64,000 nt of DNA from Woeseia sp034521225 (lineage in GTDB: Bacteria > Pseudomonadota > Gammaproteobacteria > Steroidobacterales > Woeseiaceae). Positions 29,806 to 39,426 of this stretch are shown here, one piece after another; position 1 is the first letter of the stretch, and every line of letters begins with the position of its first letter. Under the pieces are notes generated by a model that searched no databases, was not told the DNA's origin, and saw only the letters and a list, made by a program, of their open reading frames with translations. The stretch lies in the NCBI GenBank assembly GCA_034521225.1, contig JAXHMR010000016.1, positions 62,001 to 126,000 on the forward strand, written 5' to 3'. The translations under genes were made by a program, and so were the position numbers.

Positions 29806-31086
29806 ATGAACAGCAGCGAATCGGGAGATGCGCGTTATGTCAGCCGACTGACGCGCGAGACGCTGGCATTGATCCTGGCCGGAGGCCAGGGCTCAAGACT
29901 CTACGAGCTGACGGACTGGCGGGCCAAACCGTCGCTTTATTTCGGCGGCAAGCTGCGCATCATCGATTTCCCGCTCTCGAATTGCGTCAACTCAGGAATC
30001 CGGCGCATCGGTGTACTGACCCAGTACAAGGCCCATTCACTGATTCGCCACCTGGTGCAGGGCTGGACAGGATTTCGCGGCGGCTCGCGGGAGTTCGTCG
30101 ATATATTGCCGGCCTCGCAGCGAGTCGGCGGCGAATGGTACCGGGGCACGGCGGACGCCATATACCAGAACCTGGACATCATCCGCACGCACCAGCCGGT
30201 GCTGACGCTAATACTGTCAGGCGACCACGTGTACAAGATGGATTATGGCCCGTTGCTCGCCTGGCACGCCGGGAAAGATGCCGACATGACCGTCTGTTGC
30301 ATCGAAGTGCCGCTGGAAGAAGCGGCTGGCCAACTCGGCGTCATGACGGTAAACGACGACGGCCGCGTCGTTGCTTTCAACGAGAAGCCTGAAAAGCCGA
30401 CACCGATTCCGGGCCGGGACGACGTCTGCCTCGCTTCCATGGGCAACTATGTTTTCAATACGGAATTTCTCTACGAACAGGTGATCAAGGACGCGGACAC
30501 GCCCGAGTCGAGCCACGATTTCGGCCGCGATATCATCCCGTCGATTATTCGCAACTACCAGATCTTCGCCTACCCGTTCCGCGACCCGGAAACACAGCAA
30601 CAGGCGTACTGGCGAGATGTCGGTACGCTGGATGCGTTCTGGGAATCCAATATGGAACTGATATCGGTCACCCCACAGCTGAACCTGTATGACCAAGCAT
30701 GGCCGATATTCACGCACCAGACCCAGCTGCCACCAGCCAAGTTTGTCTTTGACGAGCCGAACCGGCGCGGCGAAGCCATCCAGTCCATGGTCTCTGCAGG
30801 CTGTGTCGTGTCCGGCGCATCCGTCCTTCGCTCAGTACTGTTCTCGAACTGCAAGATCAGTTCGTACAGCTCGGTCGCGGAATCCGTCATCCTTCCGGAT
30901 GTGAAGATCGGGCGGAACTGCACGATACGCCGCGCCATCATCGATCGTGGCGCCACAATCGCCAAGGGCACGGAAATAGGTGTCGACGCGGAAGCTGACC
31001 GCGCGCGCGGCTTCCGTATCACCAGTCGCGGCATCACGCTGGTAACTCCGGACATGCTTGGCCAGCACCTGCACTTCACGCGCTAG
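29806..31086 (+). CDS. glgC: Glucose-1-phosphate adenylyltransferase (ADP-glucose pyrophosphorylase)
   Basis: A 426-residue enzyme. The N-terminus carries ALILAGGQGSRLYELTDWRA and KPSLYFGGKLRIIDFPLSNC, the nucleotide-binding loop and activator region. RGTADAIYQNLDII and VLILSGDHVYKMDYG-type motifs follow (here LTLILSGDHVYKMDYG), then MGNYVFNTEFLYE. The C-terminal left-handed beta-helix holds SVLFSNCKISSYSSVAESVI. It makes ADP-glucose from ATP and glucose-1-phosphate, the committed step to glycogen. It is followed by glgB eight bases later. The reading frame is intact. Confidence 0.96.
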   Translation: MNSSESGDARYVSRLTRETLALILAGGQGSRLYELTDWRAKPSLYFGGKLRIIDFPLSNCVNSGIRRIGVLTQYKAHSLIRHLVQGWTGFRGGSREFVDILPASQRVGGEWYRGTADAIYQNLDIIRTHQPVLTLILSGDHVYKMDYGPLLAWHAGKDADMTVCCIEVPLEEAAGQLGVMTVNDDGRVVAFNEKPEKPTPIPGRDDVCLASMGNYVFNTEFLYEQVIKDADTPESSHDFGRDIIPSIIRNYQIFAYPFRDPETQQQAYWRDVGTLDAFWESNMELISVTPQLNLYDQAWPIFTHQTQLPPAKFVFDEPNRRGEAIQSMVSAGCVVSGASVLRSVLFSNCKISSYSSVAESVILPDVKIGRNCTIRRAIIDRGATIAKGTEIGVDAEADRARGFRITSRGITLVTPDMLGQHLHFTR

Positions 31087-31094
31087 GACACTGA

Positions 31095-33261
31095 ATGCAG
31101 CACGACATCGACCTGCTCGCGCGTGGCCGGCATTCTGATCCGTTTGCTGTGCTTGGCGTGCATAACGTTAACGGCGAACGTATTGTCCGCACGTTGCAGC
31201 CGCACGCGAGCGCCGTTCGCCTGGCCGATCGTGACGGAGCCGTGCTCACGGAGCTCAAGCGTATAGGTGACAGCCCCGTTTTTGCGGGCAGCATGCCGCC
31301 ACGCCTGCGGCATTACCTGCTGCAGGTCGACTACGCCGACGGCAATACAGCACTGATCGAGGATCCTTACCGGTTTCCCGCAGTCCTCGGCGAACTGGAC
31401 CGGCATCTGCTGGGAGAAGGCTCGCACCTGAACATCAACCGCGCGCTCGGCTCGCACTGTACCGAGTTCCAGGGTGTCCGCGGCACGCGCTTTGCCGTAT
31501 GGGCGCCGAACGCATCACGTGTCAGTATCGTCGGCAATTTCAATGGCTGGGATGGCCGTTGCCACCCGATGAGATTCCATGCCGGTAACGGCTTGTGGGA
31601 GATATTCCTGCCAGCCGTCGGACACGGCACCTTTTATAAATACGAATTACTGGACGGCGTCGGCAACCTTTTACCGCTGAAAAGTGACCCGCTCGCACAG
31701 TACTTCGAAGCGCCGCCGGGCAATGCATCGATCGTCTTCGAAAGCCGCTGGCAATGGCTGGACGCGGACTGGATGCAGCAGCGGCGCGGGGATCATGACC
31801 TCGGCCAGCCGCTCGCCATTTATGAAGTACATGCCGGATCCTGGCAACGAAAAAACGGGCCGGAAGGCAGGTTCCTGACCTGGCGGGAAATGGCGGAGCG
31901 AATTGCTCGGCTACGTGACGTCGATGGGATTCACGCACATCGAACTGATGCCCGTTAGCGAACATCCGTTCGATGGCTCCTGGGGCTACCAGCCAATCGG
32001 TCTGTATGCGCCAACCCAGCGCTTCGGCGACCCGGATGACTTTCGCGGCTTCGTTGATGCATGTCATCGCGCTGGAATCGGCGTCATCGTTGACTGGGTA
32101 CCGGCGCATTTTCCGAAGGATGAACATGGCCTGAGCCGCTTTGACGGTACTGCCCTTTACGAACACGCCGATCCGCGCATGGGTGAGCATGCGGACTGGG
32201 GCACGCTGGTCTTCAACTTCGGACGCCGCGAAGTCGCCAATTACCTGCTTGGCAGCGCCATGCACTGGATCGATGACTTCCACGTTGACGGCCTGCGCGT
32301 CGATGCAGTTGCATCGATGCTGTACCTTGACTACTCGCGCAAGGACGGCGAGTGGATACCCAACAAGCATGGCGGCAACGAAAATCTCGAGGCAGTGTCC
32401 TTCCTGAAACAATTTAATGAAATCGTTCATTCCCACGGCGCTATATCGCTGGCCGAGGAATCAACGTCGTGGCCAGGCGTCTCACGGCCTGTCTATGCCG
32501 GCGGACTTGGTTTTGACTACAAATGGAACATGGGCTGGATGAATGACACTCTGCGGTATATGCAGGAAGATCCGCTGCACCGCAGTTACCATCATGACAA
32601 GATGACGTTTGGCCCGATGTATGCGTTCAGCGAAAACTTCGTACTGCCGTTGTCGCATGACGAAGTTGTACATGGCAAGCGTTCATTGCTCGGCCGCATG
32701 CCCGGCGACGACTTTCAGCGCTTCGCCAACCTGCGGGCTTACCTCGGCTTCATGTATGCCCATCCGGGCAAGAAGCTGCTGTTCATGGGTGGCGAGTTTG
32801 CGCAGGAGCGGGAATGGAGCCATGACCGTGCACTGGATTGGCATCTGCTCGAACAGGCTCCACACCGGGGCGTGCAAACACTGGTTCGTGAACTTAATGC
32901 GGTGTACCGCAGTACGCCCGCACTTCATGAGCTTGATTGCGATGCCGGCGGTTTTGCGTGGATCAACTGGGAGGACCGGGACTACAGCGTGCTTAGCTGG
33001 ATCAGGCGCGCCGGTGACGGAAGCCATGTCGTCTGCATCAGCAATTTCACGCCGGTGGTCCGGCACGACTATCTTGTCGGCGTGCCGCATGGCGGACGTT
33101 ACAGAGAGTTCCTGAATACCGATGCCGGCGTGTTTGGCGGCAGCAACGTCCACAATGGCGGCACGATACCGACTCGCGCAGAACCGGCGCATGAGCATGG
33201 ACAATCATTGCGTTTGACCCTGCCGCCGCTGGCGACCGTTATACTCGCGCCGGTCAGTTAA
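31095..33261 (+). CDS. glgB: 1,4-alpha-glucan branching enzyme (one frameshift)
   Basis: About 722 residues. A CBM48-type N-terminal domain (FAVWAPNASRVSIVGNFNGW) is followed by the GH13 barrel: IELMPVSEHPFDGSWGYQ, GVIVDWVPAHFPKD, DGLRVDAVASMLYLDYSR with the nucleophile Asp, AISLAEESTSWPGVSRP with the acid Glu, and VLPLSHDEVVHGKRSLLGR with the third acid. It creates alpha-1,6 branches in glycogen. The frame changes near 31900, between WREMAERI and LGYVTSMGFTH; the two halves join at the right place for a normal protein. It lies between glgC and glgP in a tight operon. Confidence 0.95.
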
Positions 33262-33276
33262 AACGGAGTTTCGCAG

Positions 33277-35777
33277 TTGAATTTCAGAATGGACAACAGC
33301 ACCGGCATCGGCGACATCGAATTGCTGCAGATACCTGCTTTGGAGATGTCAGCCGACGCCATACTCCACGACTTTACCCATTACTTCGGCCGCACGCTTG
33401 GCCGGCGCACGATTCGCAAGCACCTGCCGTTTGTATACCAGGCACTGGTTTACGCGACCCGCGACCGCCTGATGGAACGCTGGAACCGGACGAATATTGC
33501 CATCGAACGCGACGACCAGCGCCGCGTCTGCTACCTGTCCCTGGAATTCCTGATGGGCCGGCTGTTGCGCAATGCCCTGCTCAATCTCGGCATCGACGGC
33601 CGGGCTGGCGAGGCCCTGAATCGGCTGGGCCAGAATCTCGAGGATGTCTATGACCGCGAACACGATGCCGGGCTTGGCAACGGTGGCCTCGGGCGGCTCG
33701 CGGCATGCTTCCTGGACAGCTGCGCCACGTTGCAATTGCCGGTAATCGGTTATGGCATTCGTTACCAGTACGGCATGTTCCACCAGCGCATCGAAGACGG
33801 TTACCAGGTCGAACAGCCCGACCCGTGGTTGAGAGAAGGCTTCCCGTGGGAGATCGAACGTATCGAACTGGCACAGACGGTGCGCTTTGGCGGGCGCACC
33901 GAACTGTTTGACGACCACGAGGGCCGTCCGCGGCGCCGCTGGGTCGATACGCATGACGTACTGGCGATACCGTTTGACGTGCCGATCCCTGGTTACCGCA
34001 ACGATATCGTCAATACACTGCGCCTGTGGTCGGCATCGGCCACCGATGCCTTCGACCTCGAGGAGTTCAATGCGGGCGGCTACACCGACGCCGTCGCCGC
34101 CAAGAACGAGGCCGAGAACATCACGATGGTGCTGTATCCGAATACGGCAACAGAAAGCGGGCATGAGCTAAGGCTACGGCAGCAGTATTTCCTCGTATCT
34201 GCAAGCCTGCAGGATGTATTGCGCGACTGGCAGCAGCGACATGGTGATGAGTTCGACACGTTTGCGGAAAAGCTCTGCTTCCAGCTGAATGACACGCACC
34301 CTGCGCTCGCCGTGCCGGAGCTGATGCGCCTGCTGCTCGATCACTGCTACCTGACATGGGATGAGGCCTGGGACATAACGCGCCGCACAATGGCGTATAC
34401 CAACCACACGCTGCTTCCGGAGGCTCTGGAAACGTGGCCGGCATCGATGTTCGGGCGCTTGCTCCCACGCCTGCTGGAAATCATCGGCGAGATCAATGCG
34501 CGCTTTGTTGACGAGATCAGTGAACGCTGGCCGGGCGAGCCCGACAGGGTCAGCCGGATGTCGTTGATTACTGATGGCGATTATCCGGTCGTACGCATGG
34601 CGTATCTTGCCGTTGCGGCAAGCTTTTCCGTTAACGGCGTCGCGGAACTGCATTCGAAACTGTTGCAGAAGGGACTGTTCCGCGATTTTGCCGAACTGTG
34701 GCCGGAAAAGTTCAACAACAAGACCAACGGCGTTACGCAACGCCGTTGGCTTGCCGGCTGCAATCCGGCACTCGCGGAGCTGATCTCATCACGAATCGGG
34801 GACGGATGGGTGACGCAGCTTGATGAACTCGCGGCATTGGCGCCGCTAGCAGATGATGCCGGTTTCCGGCGAGCTTGGCGCGGTGTTCACGCTGAAAACA
34901 AGTTGCGCCTGATACGCACGATTCAGGAGCGCACAGGCATCGAGATCGACGCAGCAATGATGATCGATGTCCAGGTCAAGCGAATACACGAGTACAAACG
35001 GCAATTGCTGAACCTCCTGCACGTCATCCACCTTTATGATCGCATCCGGCGCGGTGATGGTGACACACTGGTTCCGCGGGCTGTCATCATCGGCGGCAAA
35101 GCGGCGCCCGGCTGATGCTCATGGCCAAGCAAATCATCAAGGCAATAAATACCGTCGCCGAGGTGGTCAACAATGATCCCGCGATGCAGAACCGTCTCAG
35201 CCTGGTATTTTTCCCCGACTATAATGTCACGGCGATGGAAATCATCTGTCCGGCGGCGGACCTGTCCGAACAGATTTCAACCGCCGGCAAGGAAGCGTCC
35301 GGCACCGGCAATATGAAACTCATGATGAACGGCGCCGTCACTATTGGCACGCTCGACGGCGCCAATGTCGAAATACTTGATGCCGTAGGGGACGAAAACT
35401 TCTTCCTGTTCGGGTTGACCGTTGACCAGATCGCCGAATTGCATGACCGGTACGATCCGGCGGCAATCATCGCTGGCGACAAAGACCTCGGGCGCGTAAT
35501 CGATCTGCTCGGGAACGGCCACTTCAACCCGGACGAGCCGCACGTATTTGACAGTGTCCTGCACGCCATCCGGAGCCCGGACGATCCGTGGATGACGGCG
35601 GCTGACTTCCGCAGCTTCGTTGACGCGCAGCAGCGCGTGGCGGAGGCCTTTACTGACCGGGAGCGCTGGACCCGGATGAGCATCATGAACTCGGCCGCCT
35701 CCGGCCGCTTTTCGACAGACCGGACGATGCGCGACTACAACGACGACCTATGGAAGCTGAACACGATCGAACTATAG
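33277..35777 (+). CDS. glgP: Glycogen/maltodextrin phosphorylase (one frameshift)
   Basis: About 833 residues of the GT35 family. Recognisable parts are RRVCYLSLEFLMGRLLRNAL, DAGLGNGGLGRLAACFLDSC, GYGIRYQYGMFHQRI, FQLNDTHPALAVPELMRLLL, YTNHTLLPEALETWP, NKTNGVTQRRWLAGCNP, VQVKRIHEYKRQLLNLLHV, and the pyridoxal-phosphate lysine site ASGTGNMKLMMNGAVTIGTL. It releases glucose-1-phosphate from glycogen. One base is wrong at about 35110, after IIGGKAAPG; the next frame continues MAKQIIKAINTVAEVV. It starts 15 bases after glgB, and its end overlaps the start of glgX. Confidence 0.95.
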
Positions 35778-37841
35778 TGTATGTCGAGCGCGGCGAAGCC
35801 TCCCTTCCCGGTGCGACATGGCAGGGCGATGGCGTCAACTTTGCACTTCGCTCGTCAGTTGCTGAACAGGTGGACCTGTGCCTGTTCGACTCGACAGGTG
35901 CGGAAACCGCGCGCATCGCCCTGCCGGCGCAGAGCGGTGATACGTGGCACGGCTACCTGCCCGGGTGCGCGGTCGGCCAGCGTTACGGCTACCGGGTGCA
36001 TGGCCCGTACGACCCGGCGGCGGGCAAGCGCTGCAATCCGCACAAATTGCTCGTGGATCCGTATGCACGCCAGCTCGATGGCACGTTCGTCTGGCACCCC
36101 GCACTTTTCGACTATGCAGAGGGCAGCAATCCGGCCGATGCCAGTCTGAACACCGACGACAGCGCGCCGTGGATGCCGGCTTCGGTGGTCACCGGTAACG
36201 GGCCGCCAGCAACCACCGGCCCGCGGATACCCTGGGAACAAACAGTCGTGTACGAGCTCAATGTGCGTGGCTATACGATGCGCCATCCGGAACTCGGCGA
36301 CGCGGAACGTGGCCGGTTCCGGGGGCTGTCGAACGGCGCCATCATCGCCTACCTGAAAGCACTCGGCATTACCGCGATCGAGCTGTTGCCGGTGCACAGT
36401 TTCATCGATGAGCAGTTCCTGCGTGAACGCGGTTTGCGAAATTTCTGGGGTTACAACACGTTAAATTTTTTCACACCTGCCGGCCGCTTTGCCGAGACCG
36501 ACGCACGCGCCGAATTTGTCGACATGATCAATGCCATCCATGACGCCGGCATCGAAGTCATCCTCGACGTCGTATACAACCATACGGCGGAAGGCAGCGC
36601 GATGGGTCCTACGCTCTCTTATCGGGGCATCGACAATGAATCCTGGTACCGCCTGGAATCTCATGACAGGACGCAAACCGTCAACGACACCGGCTGCGGC
36701 AACACGATCAATGCGGACTCCCCGGCCGTGCAGGACCTGGTTATCGACAGCCTGCGGTACTGGGCTCGTGACATGGGTGTCGACGGATTCCGTTTCGACC
36801 TCGCGCCGGTACTCGGCCGGCACGCCGACGGCTTCAACACAAACCATCCGTTGTTGCTCGGCATACAGGATGACGCGGTACTTGCCGGGTGCAAGCTGAT
36901 CGCCGAGCCCTGGGACATAGGGCCCGGCGGCTACCAGCTCGGCAATTTTCCATCACGTTGGGCCGAGTGGAATGACCGCTATCGCGATGTGATGCGCCGC
37001 TGGTGGCATGGCAACGCGCAGGTCGCTGCCGAACTGGGCCGCCGCATGCACGGTTCCGCCGACCTGTTCGAGGACCGCGGCAAGCCGCCTGCGGCGAGCA
37101 TCAATTTCATCACCAGCCACGACGGTTTTACCCTCTGTGATCTCGTCAGTTACAACGAACGGCATAACGAGGCCAACGGTGAACACAACCGGGACGGGCA
37201 CCGTAGCAATTACAGCCAGAATTTTGGCGTGGAGGGTCCGACCGACGACCCGGCGATCAATGCGCTCAGGCGGCGGCAGCGGCAAAACCTGCTCGCGTCG
37301 CTGCTGCTGTCACAAGGCACGCCGATGCTGCTGGCGGGCGATGAATTTGGCAATTCGCAGGGTGGCAACAACAATGTGTACGCACAGGACAACGAAACCG
37401 GCTGGGTGGACTGGAGCGGATTGCAACACGATCCCGCGTTTCAGGAGCAAGTCAGGCTGCTGATCCGCCTGCGGCGCGACTGTCCGCTGCTCAAGCTTGC
37501 GGAGTATCCGCATGCCGAGCACCAGGTCCGGCCAGGCTGGCCCGATATCCTGTGGCTCAGTCCGTCCGGCCGCCGCATGTATGACGCCGAGTGGGCGCAT
37601 TGCCACGCGTTCACGCTGCTGCTGGCCGACCGCGCGCCGGCGGGAACGGATTCAAGGATCACCGCCCTTGCCGTGTTGCTGAACAGTGCACCAACCGGGC
37701 GCCTCTTTCAGCCTGGCAAACTTCAGGGCCGATCAGCCCTGGAAAATCGCCTGGAGCAGCAGCGACATTTCATTGGACGCGGGTAAGCCAGGCGACTGGA
37801 TGCTGCCCGGCCGTACAGTCGCCTGCCTGCGCGGCGGTTGA
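35750..37841 (+). CDS. glgX: Glycogen debranching enzyme GlgX (frameshift near the end)
   Basis: About 697 residues. A CBM48 domain (LPGATWQGDGVNFALRSSVA) leads into the GH13_11 barrel: VVYELNVRGYTMRHPELGDA, GVDGFRFDLAPVLGRHADGF with the nucleophile, KLIAEPWDIGPGGYQLGNFP with the acid, and FITSHDGFTLCDLVSYNERH. It cleaves alpha-1,6 branches of phosphorylase limit dextrin. Two starts are possible: ATG 35750 inside glgP, or GTG 35777 overlapping the glgP stop; the second fits family alignments as well. The frame slips near 37725. Corrected, the protein ends in LDAGKPGDWMLPGR and stops at 37839-37841, eight bases from the convergent neighbour. Confidence 0.93.
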
Positions 37842-37848
37842 GCGTCTG

Positions 37849-39426
37849 TTAACTTCCCTTCGCGGAGCCCTTGTCCGGCCGCGCAAACACACGCGCAAAG
37901 TAATCGCCGAAATCCCGGTGCAGTTCCTCTATCACAACGTCGTCGATACCGGCGAGCTCCGTGGCCAGCGCCTTCTTGAAATCGAGCTGCATCTGGCGGG
38001 CGATCTGGATGCGCTGCGCCTGCGGCGACCCGGCCCCGTGCATCGATTCGGTCAGATAACCGACGGCGTTGCGGCCCAATGTCATGTTTTCGATCAGGCG
38101 CAGGATCCGTAGCCGCGATTCAGTCGGTATCTCTTTGCGCCCTTTCAGATATTTATCAAGCAATGCACCCAGTTCCGGGTGTTGCAGATCCTTTTGCGAC
38201 GGTAATGTAACCATCAGGCCGCCGGCCAGGTCCTGGGCAAGCCGCCCGATCTCGTAGGGAATCTTCGTGACGTGATGCTTGCAGACATTGGCGAGCATGT
38301 CATCGCAAATATAAGCGCCGGAGCGAGTCGGATGCGACTGGTAACTCGAGGCCATGCCAGTAGCGTAGATCGTCTCGTTCTGGTGCGTCATTTCCACGAG
38401 CTTGTCGCGAATATGCGATGCCTCTTCGACGCCGTTGTAGTCGGCAATCGCCGCCGCTGCACCGATCAGCACGTCACCGACACCCGATTTGCACACATAA
38501 CTGCGCCGGTGGTAGCACGTGAAGCGTTCGACCAGCATCGCCGCATACGACACTTCGCCGTGCATGAAGACGTGCTCCCACGGTATGAACACGTCCTGGA
38601 AAATAACCATTGCTTCCTGGCCGGAATACCGCGCATTGCCGGCGTCGAGGTCCCCGTCTTCCATGGCGCGCGTGTCGCATGACTGGCGGCCGTAGATGTA
38701 CGTTATCCCGTCCGCCTCCACCGGTATCGCGCCAACAATGGCGTAATCCTCGTCCTCGGGACCAAGTCGCATGGTAGGCATGACCAGCAGCCAGTGGGAG
38801 TTCAGGCAACCCGTCTGATGGGCCTCGGCGCCGGTGATATAGACGCCGGTATCGGTGCGCCGCGTCACGTGCACGAACATGTCAGGGTCGTCCTGGGCAT
38901 GCGGCGGCAGGCTGCGATCGCCCTTGACATCGGTCATGGCTCCGCCGATTACAGCGCCACGGCGCTGCGCGGCGGCGATAAACTGGCGGAAACGCGAGTG
39001 ATAGCCGGTACCGAATTCCTCGTCGATTTCGAACGTTACTGAATACAGCGAATTGAGCGCGTCCATGCCGACGCAGCGCTGGAAGCAAGTACCGGTAAGC
39101 TGGCCGAGCCGCCGCTGCATCTTGTTCTGCATGACGACGTCCTCGGTGGACTGCGCAATGTGCAGGAACCGGTTGACGCGCTCGCCGGTAAACGGCGACA
39201 ACGCGGTCCCGAGCTCAGGATTCTCTGCGGCCAGGCCGTACGTGCGCGCGACCGCATTGATCGACGGCCGGATCATCGGGTGATCTACAGGTTCCTCCAC
39301 CTGTTCGCCGAAAAGATACACCGTCAGGCCACGGCCGCGCAGACTCCGGATATATTCGTCGCTCGTCCTTATCGGCGCCTGGTCCTCGCCGTCATTCAGC
39401 GCTGGTTCCGCTCTCCTGCTAGTCAA
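37849..39426 (-). CDS. 4-hydroxybutyryl-CoA dehydratase-like protein of the HpaB superfamily
   Basis: A 525-residue intact protein of the 4-hydroxyphenylacetate hydroxylase (HpaB) fold, with an acyl-CoA-dehydrogenase-like flavin domain. Unlike the oxygenases, it has a CxxxC pair, TGTCFQRCVGMDALNS (C114, C118), and a later His/Cys pair, TCYHRRSYVCKSGVGDVLIG (H306, C312). In Clostridium 4-hydroxybutyryl-CoA dehydratase (AbfD), C99, C103, H292 and C299 bind a [4Fe-4S] cluster. The first pair has identical spacing; the second is one residue shorter. The enzyme therefore probably dehydrates or isomerises a hydroxyacyl-CoA rather than hydroxylating phenols. Its TTG start overlaps the TonB receptor stop by eight bases. 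Confidence 0.8.
   Translation of the reverse strand: MTSRRAEPALNDGEDQAPIRTSDEYIRSLRGRGLTVYLFGEQVEEPVDHPMIRPSINAVARTYGLAAENPELGTALSPFTGERVNRFLHIAQSTEDVVMQNKMQRRLGQLTGTCFQRCVGMDALNSLYSVTFEIDEEFGTGYHSRFRQFIAAAQRRGAVIGGAMTDVKGDRSLPPHAQDDPDMFVHVTRRTDTGVYITGAEAHQTGCLNSHWLLVMPTMRLGPEDEDYAIVGAIPVEADGITYIYGRQSCDTRAMEDGDLDAGNARYSGQEAMVIFQDVFIPWEHVFMHGEVSYAAMLVERFTCYHRRSYVCKSGVGDVLIGAAAAIADYNGVEEASHIRDKLVEMTHQNETIYATGMASSYQSHPTRSGAYICDDMLANVCKHHVTKIPYEIGRLAQDLAGGLMVTLPSQKDLQHPELGALLDKYLKGRKEIPTESRLRILRLIENMTLGRNAVGYLTESMHGAGSPQAQRIQIARQMQLDFKKALATELAGIDDVVIEELHRDFGDYFARVFARPDKGSAKGS

Noticed and set aside
37849..39426. 4-hydroxyphenylacetate 3-monooxygenase partnered with the flavin reductase at 9583
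   Set aside because: The genes are 28 kb apart, and the HpaB-fold protein carries a cysteine/histidine set unlike the oxygenases.
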